A DNA stretch of 64,000 bases from Lacinutrix sp. Its GTDB lineage: Bacteria > Bacteroidota > Bacteroidia > Flavobacteriales > Flavobacteriaceae. Shown here piece by piece: positions 8,648 to 17,168 of this stretch. Each line of letters opens with the position of its first letter. Position 1 is the stretch's first letter. Made by a program: the position numbers and the translations under genes. Location: positions 1-64,000 of the forward strand of contig NZ_JAQWGS010000008.1 in the NCBI RefSeq assembly GCF_029238095.1, written 5' to 3'. The notes under the pieces are model-generated. The model was not told the origin of the DNA and did not search any database. It saw only the letters and a list, made by a program, of their open reading frames with translations.

Positions 8648-9721
8648 ATGAATAAAATTACCTACTGCTTTTTTCTAGCATTTCTTTGTATTTCTTTTAC
8701 TGGAATTTCTCAAGAAAAAAAGTCAACTAAGTCCTCAAAAGAATTATGGACAAAAACCAGCCTTAGTACTTTAAACAAAGAATCTAAAGTTCATAGAAGC
8801 TCGCAGCCTTCAGATTTTGGTTTGTATAAATTAAATATACAAGAGCTTAAGAATAAACTAGAAAAAGCTCCAATGCGAGACGAAATGCTAGCTAAAAACT
8901 CTCCTATTCAAATTTCATTTCCCAACAGTAATGGTGAATTTGAGAAGTTTGCCATAGTAGAAACACCAGTAATGGAAGAAGAATTGGCAAGAAAAATGTC
9001 TATGATTAAAGCGTATACTGGGCAAGGAATAGACGATCCTAGTGCTACAATGCGTTTTACAGTAACACAATTTGGATTACACACCATGACGCTATCTGGT
9101 ACTAAAAGATCTTGGTTTATTGAACCTTTTACTGAAGACAGATTAAATTACATAGTATACTCTAAAGAAAGTTTAGGTATCGATATGCAAGAGTTTGAAT
9201 GCTTAACAGACCAAGAAGTTGATTTACCTTCTGTTAGTGGTATGTCTGAAAATAGAGCTGCTGACGATAATAAGTTAAGAACTTTTAGATTAGCACAATC
9301 TTGTACTGGTGAATATGGTGCCATATTTGATGGATCAGGTACAGTTGCTCAAAGAAAAGCAAATGTTCAAGCCCAAATGGCTATAACGATGACTAGAGTT
9401 AATGGTATTTACGAAAGAGATTTAGCAGTAACAATGATATTTGTTAACAACAATGATGATATTATATATTTAAATGCTGGTACAGATCCTGATTCACCTA
9501 GTATATTATCCGAAGTTTTAAACGACTCTGGAAACTTCTTAAATTTTACCACATACGTTGTTAATGGCTATAACAATAATGATATAGACATGGATAGCAG
9601 AACACAATATACTGGTACTGCACCAGATACTCCTTATATCCTTCAAAATGTTTTAGCACATCCAGGAAATTTTCTAAATTTTAGTACTTATCAAATAATA
9701 GAACAATTACCAGAAAATTAA
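8648..9721 (+). CDS. Truncated reprolysin-like protease paralogue lacking the zinc site
   Basis: The 357-residue protein has a signal peptide (1-21, MNKITYCFFLAF...) and aligns by eye with the first 275 residues of the adjacent 1016-aa protease. Shared segments include ELW/AWSKT, KAPMRD/GAPLRG, VETPV/VETQI, EFECLT, NKLRTFRLA and AGTDP. The homology stops just before where the HExxH site would come. Instead there is an 80-residue tail with an imperfect 24-residue repeat (DSPSILSEVL... and DTPYILQNVL..., both reaching GNFLNF-TY). There is no zinc motif and no T9SS domain. It could be a decayed protease, a free propeptide-like inhibitor, or a new fusion. Secretion is predicted and activity is unlikely. 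Confidence 0.75.
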   Translation: MNKITYCFFLAFLCISFTGISQEKKSTKSSKELWTKTSLSTLNKESKVHRSSQPSDFGLYKLNIQELKNKLEKAPMRDEMLAKNSPIQISFPNSNGEFEKFAIVETPVMEEELARKMSMIKAYTGQGIDDPSATMRFTVTQFGLHTMTLSGTKRSWFIEPFTEDRLNYIVYSKESLGIDMQEFECLTDQEVDLPSVSGMSENRAADDNKLRTFRLAQSCTGEYGAIFDGSGTVAQRKANVQAQMAITMTRVNGIYERDLAVTMIFVNNNDDIIYLNAGTDPDSPSILSEVLNDSGNFLNFTTYVVNGYNNNDIDMDSRTQYTGTAPDTPYILQNVLAHPGNFLNFSTYQIIEQLPEN

Positions 9722-9749
9722 ATTATTAAAACTTAAAATATTAATATTT

Positions 9750-9784
9750 AAAAGTGGATTGAAAGTAATTTCAATCCACTTTTT
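9750..9784 (+). terminator. Terminator after the truncated protease gene
   Basis: A 15-bp stem (9750-9764 with 9769-9783) with loop gtaa is followed by T-rich sequence. Its arms (aaaagtggattgaaa) are identical to the core of the hairpin at 4854-4889. Confidence 0.85.
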
Positions 9785-9785
9785 A

Positions 9786-9793
9786 TATTTTTG
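9786..9793 (+). promoter_or_regulatory. -7 promoter box for ribF
   Basis: The sequence tatttttg is an exact TAnnTTTG match. It starts two bases after the preceding terminator stem and lies 18 bases before the ribF TTG start. The candidate -33 TTG (9759-9761) would lie inside the terminator stem. Confidence 0.45.
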
Positions 9794-9811
9794 TAATTAA
9801 ATTGTTGATAC

Positions 9812-10732
9812 TTGAAATCTAGTTTAGCCCAAGAAAGAAATACTGTAATAACCATTGGCACCTTTGATGGTGTTCATATTGGGCACCAAAAAATTATTCA
9901 ACGCCTTATAGAAGTTGGTAAAGCCAAGTATTTAACGCCAACAATTCTTACTTTTTTTCCGCATCCAAGAATGATTTTACAAAAAGATTCAAACATTAAA
10001 CTAATAAATACACTAGAAGAAAAAGAGAGTATTTTAAAACATTTTGGTTTAGAAAACCTAGTTGTAGAAAAATTTACCAAAGCATTCTCTCGCCTAACTG
10101 CTCAAGAGTTTGTAGAAACTATTTTAGTAAAGCAATTAAAAGCTAAACATGTAATTATTGGATACGACCATCATTTTGGTAGAAATAGAAGTGCTAATAT
10201 TGAAGATTTAAAAGCTTTTGGATTGCAATATCGTTTTGAAGTAGAAGAAATTACAGCTCAAGATATTAATGACGTATCTGTAAGTTCAACAAAAATTAGA
10301 ACAGCTTTACTTGATGGTGATATAAAAACAGCAAATAGTTACCTTGGTTATCCTTTTATTATCTCTGGAACTGTTGAAAAAGGTAAAGGTTTAGGAAGAA
10401 CAATAGGATTCCCTACTGCAAATATTGCTGTTAGTCAAAACTATAAATTAATACCCAAACAAGGTGTTTATGTTGTAAAATCGGAAATCGATAATAAAAC
10501 AATTTATGGCATGATGAATATTGGAACAAACCCAACATTTAATGGTATAGTTGAAACAACAGAAGTAAACTTTTTTAATTTTGATGCTGATTTATATAAT
10601 AAGAAAATAACAATAGAACTTTTAGATAGACTTCGTGATGAAGAAAAATTTCAATCTGTTAGTGATCTAAAACAACAATTAATAAAAGATAAAAACAACG
10701 CATTACAATTTATTAATAACGATGCTAAATAA
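9812..10732 (+). CDS. ribF: Bifunctional riboflavin kinase / FAD synthetase
   Basis: RibF phosphorylates riboflavin to FMN and adenylates FMN to FAD. The N-terminal FAD-synthetase nucleotidyltransferase domain shows TIGTFDGVHIGH at about 14-25 and the later IGYDHHFGRNR segment. The C-terminal riboflavin-kinase domain shows GKGLGRTIGFPTANI and then GVY and NIGTNPTF. At 306 aa it is a typical length. The start is TTG: an in-frame TGA at 9806-9808 leaves no ATG upstream, and this TTG gives the normal N-terminus. It overlaps the next gene by 11 nt, which suggests translational coupling. Confidence 0.95.
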   Translation: MKSSLAQERNTVITIGTFDGVHIGHQKIIQRLIEVGKAKYLTPTILTFFPHPRMILQKDSNIKLINTLEEKESILKHFGLENLVVEKFTKAFSRLTAQEFVETILVKQLKAKHVIIGYDHHFGRNRSANIEDLKAFGLQYRFEVEEITAQDINDVSVSSTKIRTALLDGDIKTANSYLGYPFIISGTVEKGKGLGRTIGFPTANIAVSQNYKLIPKQGVYVVKSEIDNKTIYGMMNIGTNPTFNGIVETTEVNFFNFDADLYNKKITIELLDRLRDEEKFQSVSDLKQQLIKDKNNALQFINNDAK

Positions 10733-12032
10733 GTTTCTTTTTAAATATATAGATAATAGTTCTCTAATAGTGTTTAGAATTATTTTTGGTTTTCTATGTT
10801 TTGCAGAATCTGTTGGCGCAATTTTTACAGGCTGGATTACCAAAACACTTGTAGAACCTAAATTTACGTTTACCTTTATAGGTTTCGAATGGCTACAACC
10901 TTTGCCTGGAAACTGGATGTATGTGTATTACGCTGTAATGGGTATTTTTGGGTTACTAATTATGGTAGGTTATAAGTATAGGTTTAGTGCTTTTATGTTT
11001 TTTATAATGTGGTGTGGTGTCTATTTTATGCAAAAATCATCTTATAACAACCACTACTATTTACTTGTCTTACTCAGTGGAATAATGGTAATTCTTCCTG
11101 CACACAAGTATGCTTCTTTAGATGTAAAACAAAATCCAAAATTAAAAAGTATAGCTATGCCTGCTTGGTGTAAATGGATTTTTGTTATCCAACTCTTTAT
11201 ACTATATACCTACGCATCTAAAGCTAAACTTTATCCAGATTGGCTAGATCTTAGTGTTCCTACATCTCTAATGGAGGCAAAAATAAATTATCCTATTATA
11301 GGTGGATTATTACAAAATGGATTTATGCCATATCTTGTGGGTTATGGAGGTATTTTATTTGATGGTCTAATTATACCTATGCTATTATTCAAACCAACTA
11401 GAAAATATGCTTTTTTCGCTTCTATTTTCTTTCACTTATTTAACTCGTTTGTGTTTCAAGTTGGAGTATTTCCATACTTATCTTTAGCCTTTTGTTTATT
11501 CTTTTTTAATCCAGAAACGGTTAGAAACATTTTTTTAAAAGGAAAAGAATTATATACTAAAGCAGAAATTATTGTACCAAACTACAAACCTATTTTAATA
11601 GGCTTAGGAAGTGTTTATTTTGCAATTCAAATAGTTTTACCATTACGTCATCATTTTATACCAGACGATGTTTTATGGACCGAAGAAGGCCACAGGTTAT
11701 CTTGGAGAATGATGTTACGTTCTAAATCTGGTTACACAAATTTTAAAGTGGTAAATACTGCTACAAATAAAACTACACCTATAAACCTAACTCAATATTT
11801 AACAAAAAAACAAATTCGATCGGTTAATTACAAACCAGATTTTATGTGGCAGTTTGCACAGTATTTAAAAAAGGAATACAAGAAAAAAGGCGAAGATGTT
11901 CAGGTTTTTGTTAGTGCCCAAGTTAGTGTAAATGGCAAGCCGCATCAACACCTTATAAACGAAAAAGTAGACCTTGCCAATATAAAGTGGAACGTGTTTA
12001 AACACAACGATTGGATATTACCATCAAAATAG
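10722..12032 (+). CDS. HTTM-domain (vitamin K-dependent gamma-carboxylase-like) membrane protein
   Basis: This 436-residue protein fits the HTTM family. Several hydrophobic helices occupy about 15-290, including segments near RIIFGFLCFAES, YAVMGIFGLLIMVGY and FIMWCGVYFMQK. The family-typical motif SSYNNHYYLLVLL follows, then FFHLFNSFVFQVGVFPYL. A soluble C-terminal part (about 320-436) contains WTEEGHRLSWRMMLRSKSG. Bacterial relatives are distant homologues of gamma-glutamyl carboxylase, and their substrate is generally unknown. It overlaps ribF by 11 nt, so it is co-expressed with it. The family call is confident; the reaction is not known. Confidence 0.85.
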   Translation: MLNKFLFKYIDNSSLIVFRIIFGFLCFAESVGAIFTGWITKTLVEPKFTFTFIGFEWLQPLPGNWMYVYYAVMGIFGLLIMVGYKYRFSAFMFFIMWCGVYFMQKSSYNNHYYLLVLLSGIMVILPAHKYASLDVKQNPKLKSIAMPAWCKWIFVIQLFILYTYASKAKLYPDWLDLSVPTSLMEAKINYPIIGGLLQNGFMPYLVGYGGILFDGLIIPMLLFKPTRKYAFFASIFFHLFNSFVFQVGVFPYLSLAFCLFFFNPETVRNIFLKGKELYTKAEIIVPNYKPILIGLGSVYFAIQIVLPLRHHFIPDDVLWTEEGHRLSWRMMLRSKSGYTNFKVVNTATNKTTPINLTQYLTKKQIRSVNYKPDFMWQFAQYLKKEYKKKGEDVQVFVSAQVSVNGKPHQHLINEKVDLANIKWNVFKHNDWILPSK

Positions 12033-12102
12033 CAAACTAAACTGTTTTTTGCCTAACAAAATCTTACTACTTTTACCACTTAAAAATTTGAGTTACAATT
12101 TT

Positions 12103-12176
12103 GCGTTAAGGATTAAAAGGTTTGTTTGAGCTCCTAGCAGAGAGCGAGCCTTGAAAGCCTGACCTTTAGGTAACGC
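12103..12176 (+). ncRNA. Structured leader RNA upstream of serS (candidate cis-regulatory RNA)
   Basis: A closing helix gcgtta (12103-12108) pairs with taacgc (12171-12176). A second nested helix aaaggt (12116-12121) pairs with accttt (12162-12167). Inside is a G+C-richer stretch with a possible gctc/gagc stem (12129-12132 with 12145-12148). The element ends 14 bases before the serS ATG. The overall pattern (GCGTTA-GGAT ... GACC-TAACGCCC) resembles a structured RNA I remember from flavobacterial genomes, but I cannot name the family with confidence. It could be a riboswitch-like leader or a separate small RNA. Confidence 0.55.
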
Positions 12177-12190
12177 CCAAAATAAAAATT

Positions 12191-13462
12191 ATGTTACAAG
12201 TACCTTTTATTAGAGACAACAAAGAAGTAGTAATTGCTGGTTTAGCTAAACGTCATTTTGATGCTAAAGCATTGGTAGAACAAGTTATTATTTTAGATGA
12301 AGAACGTCGTGCCTTACAAACAAAATTAGATAATACTTTAGCAGAATCTAATGCCCTTTCTAAAGATATTGGAAACTTATATAAATCTGGAAAAGCTGCT
12401 GAAGCCAACCAGCTAAAAGAAAAAACAAGCGTTTTAAAAGAGGCTTCTAAAACCTTGTCTGAAGATTTAAGTACAACCGAAGAAAAGCTTAAAAACCTAT
12501 TATACCAGTTGCCAAACGTACCTCATGAATCTGTTCCTGCTGGAAAAAGTGAAGCAGAAAATGAAGAGATTTTTAATGAAGGTAATGTACCAAAATTATA
12601 CGATGGAGCGCAACCTCACTGGGAATTAGCAAAAAAATACGACATTATAGATTTTGAATTAGGAAATAAAATTTCTGGTGCAGGATTTCCTGTTTACAAA
12701 GGAAAAGGAGCCAGATTACAACGTGCTTTAATTGCCTATTTTTTAGACAAAAATACTACAGCTGGTTATACAGAATACCAATTACCACATTTAGTAAACG
12801 AAGCATCTTGTTATGGAACAGGACAGTTGCCAGATAAAGAAGGACAGATGTATCATGACTCTAGAGACGATTTATATTTAATTCCTACAGCAGAAGTTCC
12901 AGGTACTAACGTGTTTAGAGATGTACTTTTAAATGAAAGCGAATTACCAATAGGTATTACTGGCTATACACCATGTTTTAGACGAGAAGCAGGGAGTTAT
13001 GGTGCAGATGTTCGTGGTTTAAATAGATTACACCAGTTTGATAAAGTTGAAATTATTAGAGTGGAACATCCTGACAACTCTTACAATGCATTTCATGGTA
13101 TGATAGAGCACGTTAAAGATATTTTAAGAGAACTTAAACTACCTTTTAGAATCTTAAAACTATGTGGTGGTGACACTGGTTTTCCTTCGGCAATGACCTA
13201 CGATTTCGAAGTGTTCTCGACAGCTCAAGACCGTTGGTTAGAGATTTCGAGTGTTTCTAATTTTGAAACCTACCAAGCAAACCGTTTAAAACTACGATTT
13301 AAAAATAGTGAAGGTAAAAACGAATTAGCACACACCTTAAATGGAAGTTCTTTAGCATTACCAAGAGTTTTAGCTGGAATTTTAGAAAACTACCAAACAG
13401 AAAAAGGTATAGAAATTCCTGAGGTATTAATACCATACACTGGTTTTTCTATTATAGATTAA
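12191..13462 (+). CDS. serS: Seryl-tRNA synthetase
   Basis: This class II synthetase charges tRNA-Ser, and tRNA-Sec where that is present. The 423 residues show an N-terminal antiparallel coiled-coil arm (about 25-110) that grips the long variable arm of the tRNA. The catalytic core has motif 2 in GYTPCFRREAGS (about 258-269) and a motif 3 region in NGSSLALPRVLAGILEN. The substrate-binding TAEVPGTN has Gly where Val is more usual. It is preceded by the structured leader and followed by a weak hairpin terminator. Confidence 0.96.
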   Translation: MLQVPFIRDNKEVVIAGLAKRHFDAKALVEQVIILDEERRALQTKLDNTLAESNALSKDIGNLYKSGKAAEANQLKEKTSVLKEASKTLSEDLSTTEEKLKNLLYQLPNVPHESVPAGKSEAENEEIFNEGNVPKLYDGAQPHWELAKKYDIIDFELGNKISGAGFPVYKGKGARLQRALIAYFLDKNTTAGYTEYQLPHLVNEASCYGTGQLPDKEGQMYHDSRDDLYLIPTAEVPGTNVFRDVLLNESELPIGITGYTPCFRREAGSYGADVRGLNRLHQFDKVEIIRVEHPDNSYNAFHGMIEHVKDILRELKLPFRILKLCGGDTGFPSAMTYDFEVFSTAQDRWLEISSVSNFETYQANRLKLRFKNSEGKNELAHTLNGSSLALPRVLAGILENYQTEKGIEIPEVLIPYTGFSIID

Positions 13463-13481
13463 TAATCCATCACTAAAAATT

Positions 13482-13514
13482 AAAAAACGCCTGGTCTTAA
13501 TCGGGCTTTTTTTA
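13482..13514 (+). terminator. Weak terminator after serS
   Basis: An A6/T6 outer stem, one mismatch and a 5-bp inner stem (gcctg with cgggc, one G-U pair) are followed by a run of seven T. Confidence 0.5.
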
Positions 13515-13564
13515 TATCTTTTTTTTAAGGCATAACATTTGCTATATTTACACAAATACTTTTT

Positions 13565-15340
13565 ATGCGATTACTCTTTGTTTTATGTTTTTTATTTAGC
13601 CTTAATCTGTTTTCACAAGATGATATTCTTGCGCGAGAATATTTTAAAAACGGTGAGTTTGAAAAAGCTTTAATCTCCTATAAAAAACTATACTCTAAAA
13701 ATAAAGGAAACAGTAATTACTTGACTCAGTTGGTAAAAACACATCAGCAATTAGAGCAATATAAAGCAGTTGACACATTACTTTTAAACTATTTAAATAT
13801 TTCTAACAATCCTGCAATATTTGTAAAATTAGGCTATAACTATACGTTGCAAAACGATACCTTAAAGGCTAATATAAATTATAAGAAAGCAATAGATGTA
13901 ATAGATACAAACCCAAATTTCGCGGGAATAATTGGTAGAAGTTTTGAGGATTTCTCTTTGTTAGAATTAGCAATAGAAACCTATGAAAAAGCGATGTCTT
14001 TAAAACCAGACTTAAATTTTAACTATCAACTAGCTCGCATCTATGGCGAACAAGGTAATATAGAAAAAATGTTTAATAGCTATATAAATTATACAGAAAT
14101 TAACCAAAATTACATTAACACTATAAAGAGAGAGTTTAGCACTTTTATAAGCGAAAATAAAGAGAACGAAAACAATAGCATTTTAAGAAAAATACTATTG
14201 AAAAAAATCCAGACCTCTCCAGATGTTATTTGGAACGAAATGTTGAGTTGGCTATTTATTCAGCAAAAAGAATACAATAAAGCATTTACACAAGAAAAAG
14301 CCATTTACAAAAGACAACTAGAATCTTTAGATCGAATAGAAGAATTAGCAAATATTGCTTATGCTCAAAAAGAATCTGAAATTGCAAAAGACATCTATCA
14401 ATTTATTATAGATAACACTCAGGAAATCGATATAAAAATAAATGCACACTACAATATTATAAATATTGAAACCAAAAATGCTTCCAAAGAAGATTACAAA
14501 ACCATTAATGAAAGCTATTTAGGCTTATTTGAAACCTATGGAAAAACGGCTAGAACTTTAGAGCTTCAAATTGCTTATGCTCATTTTTTAGCGTTTTATC
14601 TCAACCAAACTAAAGAAGCCATATCGTTTTTAAAAAACAGTTTAAACCTAGGCGTTAGCGATTATAGACTAGCAAAAATAAAATTAGAACTTGGAGATAT
14701 TTTAGTTTTAGAAGAAAAGTTTAACGAGGCTTTAATTTATTATACTCAAATTCAGCGTAGCTTAAAAAACAGTACTGTTTCTCAAGAAGCACGCTTTAGA
14801 GTGGCGAAAACAAGCTACTATAAAGGCGATTTTAAATGGGCCGAATCTCAACTTAAAATTTTAAAAGCCTCGACGTCGCAATTAACAGCTAATGACGCTT
14901 TAGATTTAAAGTTATTTATTGGCGATAATAAAAATGAAGACTCCTTGCAAATAGCTTTAAAACACTATGCAAAAGCAGATTTGTTAGCCTTTCAAAACAA
15001 AAAAGACGATGCGATTAAGCTTTTAAATACTATTTTAGAAGACCATAAAACCGAGCCTATAGTGGCACAAGCACTTTTAAAACAAGCACAATTGTTTGAA
15101 GAAAAAAAACAGTTTGAAAAAGCTAAAACAAATTACGAGCGTTTAATTAAAGACTTTAAAGAAGGCATTTTAGAAGATGATGCCATTTTTGCTTTAGCCG
15201 AAATGTATGCCAACACATTAGCGCAACCAGAAAAAGCAAAAGCACTCTACGAGAGTATTATTTTCGAGCATGCAGATAGTATTTATTTTGTAGATTCTCG
15301 TAAAAAATATCGTGCTTTAAGAGGTGACGCCATTAATTAA
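13565..15340 (+). CDS. Exported tetratricopeptide-repeat protein
   Basis: The 591-residue protein starts with a signal peptide (MRLLFVLCFLFSLNLFSQ) and is then almost entirely helical TPR-like repeats. Clear units are YFKNGEFEKALISYKKLY near 26, ELAIETYEKAMSLKPD near 140, KFNEALIYYTQIQRSL near 385, and QFEKAKTNYERLIKDF near 520. TPR arrays mediate protein-protein contacts, here presumably in the periplasm. It leads a run of closely spaced plus-strand genes through to mgtE. No specific function can be read from the sequence. Confidence 0.85.
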   Translation: MRLLFVLCFLFSLNLFSQDDILAREYFKNGEFEKALISYKKLYSKNKGNSNYLTQLVKTHQQLEQYKAVDTLLLNYLNISNNPAIFVKLGYNYTLQNDTLKANINYKKAIDVIDTNPNFAGIIGRSFEDFSLLELAIETYEKAMSLKPDLNFNYQLARIYGEQGNIEKMFNSYINYTEINQNYINTIKREFSTFISENKENENNSILRKILLKKIQTSPDVIWNEMLSWLFIQQKEYNKAFTQEKAIYKRQLESLDRIEELANIAYAQKESEIAKDIYQFIIDNTQEIDIKINAHYNIINIETKNASKEDYKTINESYLGLFETYGKTARTLELQIAYAHFLAFYLNQTKEAISFLKNSLNLGVSDYRLAKIKLELGDILVLEEKFNEALIYYTQIQRSLKNSTVSQEARFRVAKTSYYKGDFKWAESQLKILKASTSQLTANDALDLKLFIGDNKNEDSLQIALKHYAKADLLAFQNKKDDAIKLLNTILEDHKTEPIVAQALLKQAQLFEEKKQFEKAKTNYERLIKDFKEGILEDDAIFALAEMYANTLAQPEKAKALYESIIFEHADSIYFVDSRKKYRALRGDAIN

Positions 15341-15352
15341 GGTGCTTCTATT

Positions 15353-15865
15353 ATGATTGTAGCAGAAACCGAAAGACTTATCATTTCAAAATTTACAACT
15401 AGAGATGCTGCTTTTTTTAAAGCATTAGTAAATTCGCCTTCATGGTTAAAATACATAGGAGACAGAAACATTAATACCATAGAACAAGCAGAAAACAAAA
15501 TAAAAGAGAGTCATTTAAAAAGCTACAAAACCAGTGGTTATGGGTTTTATAAATTACTATTAAAAACCGAAAACTTAAAACCTATAGGTACTACAGGTTT
15601 AATAAAAAGACCAGAACTAGAACATACAGACATTGGTTTCTCGCTATTACCAGAATATGAAGGTAAAGGCTTTGGTTTTGAGTCTGCAAAAGCAGTAATG
15701 GTATTAGCTAAAGAGGAATTTAAACTAAATAAAATCTGTGCTATTACACTAGAAAACAACAAAAAATCTATTGCATTAATAGAAAAGTTAGGCTTAACTT
15801 TCGATAAAAAAGTAAAACCTTTTGAAAACGATAAAGAACTCATGTTATTCTCAAAAAATTTATAA
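15353..15865 (+). CDS. GNAT-family N-acetyltransferase (RimJ/RimL-like)
   Basis: This 170-residue protein has the Acetyltransf_3 layout. It begins ETERLIISKFTTRDAAFFKALV. A central strand has IGFSLLPEYEGKGFGFESAKAVM, containing the acetyl-CoA loop, and the late segment is NKKSIALIEKLGLTFDKK. Members acetylate protein N-termini, ribosomal proteins or small amines, and the substrate here is unknown. It starts 12 bases after the TPR gene and ends 6 bases before DUF4286, so it is co-transcribed. Confidence 0.9.
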   Translation: MIVAETERLIISKFTTRDAAFFKALVNSPSWLKYIGDRNINTIEQAENKIKESHLKSYKTSGYGFYKLLLKTENLKPIGTTGLIKRPELEHTDIGFSLLPEYEGKGFGFESAKAVMVLAKEEFKLNKICAITLENNKKSIALIEKLGLTFDKKVKPFENDKELMLFSKNL

Positions 15866-15871
15866 TATAAA

Positions 15872-16195
15872 ATGATAATTTACAACGTTACAGTAAACAT
15901 AGACGATAGCGCTCACGAGCAATGGCTAAAATGGATTAAAGAACATATTCCACAAGTATTAGCTACTGGTAAATTTAAAGAAGCAAAGCTTACCAAAGTT
16001 TTAGTAGAAGAAGACATGGGAGGACAAACCTACTCTATTCAATACAGAGCACATTCACGCGAAGCATTAAACGCATATTATAATGAAGATGCAGACCGTT
16101 TAAGAACTCATGGCGCAAAACTTTTTGCAGATAAAATGCTAGCGTTTAGAACAGAACTAGAAATTGTAGATGAATTCACTATAGATATTAAATAG
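15872..16195 (+). CDS. DUF4286 family protein
   Basis: This small cytosolic protein of 107 residues has no signal peptide or membrane segment. It begins MIIYNVTVNIDDSAHEQWLKW and contains TYSIQYRAHSREALNAYY, the pattern of DUF4286, a ferredoxin-like alpha/beta fold common in Bacteroidota. It lies between a GNAT gene and rsmA with short gaps, which suggests a housekeeping operon. Its role is not established. Confidence 0.85.
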   Translation: MIIYNVTVNIDDSAHEQWLKWIKEHIPQVLATGKFKEAKLTKVLVEEDMGGQTYSIQYRAHSREALNAYYNEDADRLRTHGAKLFADKMLAFRTELEIVDEFTIDIK

Positions 16196-16283
16196 TAACA
16201 TTTTAATTAGTGTAATTTCTAAACCAACTTAAGCAAACACATTCACACATAAAATTAGTGAATTCGTGACAAAACAAAACACT

Positions 16284-17093
16284 ATGGCCAAAAAACAATA
16301 TAACCTACACCAAGTAAAGGCAAAGAAATTTTTAGGTCAGCATTTTCTAGAAGATGAAACTATTGCAGAACAAATTGCTGATGCTTTGTCGTTAAAAGGT
16401 TATAATAAAGTGTTAGAAATAGGTCCAGGAATGGGTGTTTTAACCAAATACTTACTTAAAAAACCAGTAACAACCTACGTTATAGAAATAGATACCGAAA
16501 GTGTAGAATACCTAAAAAACAACTACCTTAATCTGGCATCAAGAATTATAGAAAAAGACTTTTTAAAATATGATGTTTCAGAGGTTTTTGGAGACAATCA
16601 ATTTGCAATTAGCGGTAATTTTCCATATAATATTTCTACACAAATTGTTTTTAAAACGTTAGAACTCAAACACCAAATTCCAGAATTTTCTGGTATGTTT
16701 CAAAAGGAAGTAGCGCAACGTATTTGCTCTAAAGAAGGTAGTAAAGTTTACGGCATATTATCTGTACTAACACAAGCTTTTTACGATGCAGAATATTTAT
16801 TTACGGTACCACCAACGGTATTTAATCCTCCACCAAAAGTAGAATCTGGTGTTTTAAAATTAACACGTAAAGACAATTTTACATTGTCTTGCGACGAAAA
16901 ATTGTTTTTTAGAGTAGTCAAGCAAGCCTTTATGCATCGCAGAAAAACATTACGTAACAGTTTAAAAACATTTGAATTAAGCGATAGTTTAAAAGCAAAT
17001 GTTATCTTTGATAAACGTCCAGAACAGCTAAATGTTCAAGCCTTTATTGATTTAACAACTTTAATAGAAAACGACGAAAAAGAAATTGATTAA
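16284..17093 (+). CDS. rsmA: 16S rRNA (adenine1518/1519-N6)-dimethyltransferase
   Basis: RsmA (KsgA) dimethylates two adjacent adenines in the 3' hairpin of 16S rRNA, a late step in 30S assembly. The SAM-binding motif [15 protein letters not shown] lies near residues 42-56. Motif IV reads GNFPYNIS, the expected N-[LIF]-P-[YF] type. The substrate-specificity tail includes [14 protein letters not shown] chose the ATG at 16284 ([21 protein letters not shown]); a GTG six codons upstream (16266) is a less likely alternative. It precedes mgtE by 75 bases. Confidence 0.95.
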   Translation: MAKKQYNLHQVKAKKFLGQHFLEDETIAEQIADALSLKGYNKVLEIGPGMGVLTKYLLKKPVTTYVIEIDTESVEYLKNNYLNLASRIIEKDFLKYDVSEVFGDNQFAISGNFPYNISTQIVFKTLELKHQIPEFSGMFQKEVAQRICSKEGSKVYGILSVLTQAFYDAEYLFTVPPTVFNPPPKVESGVLKLTRKDNFTLSCDEKLFFRVVKQAFMHRRKTLRNSLKTFELSDSLKANVIFDKRPEQLNVQAFIDLTTLIENDEKEID

Positions 17094-17168
17094 CACTAAA
17101 TATTATCTAAAATACCTTTTTAATGTAGTAATAAGGACAAACATTGGATAATATAAAACATAATTTTA

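Noticed and set aside
12060-12108. A promoter (caattttg) just before the serS leader.
   Set aside because: It has one mismatch to TAnnTTTG and would start transcription inside the first arm of the predicted RNA helix, so I did not list it as a feature.
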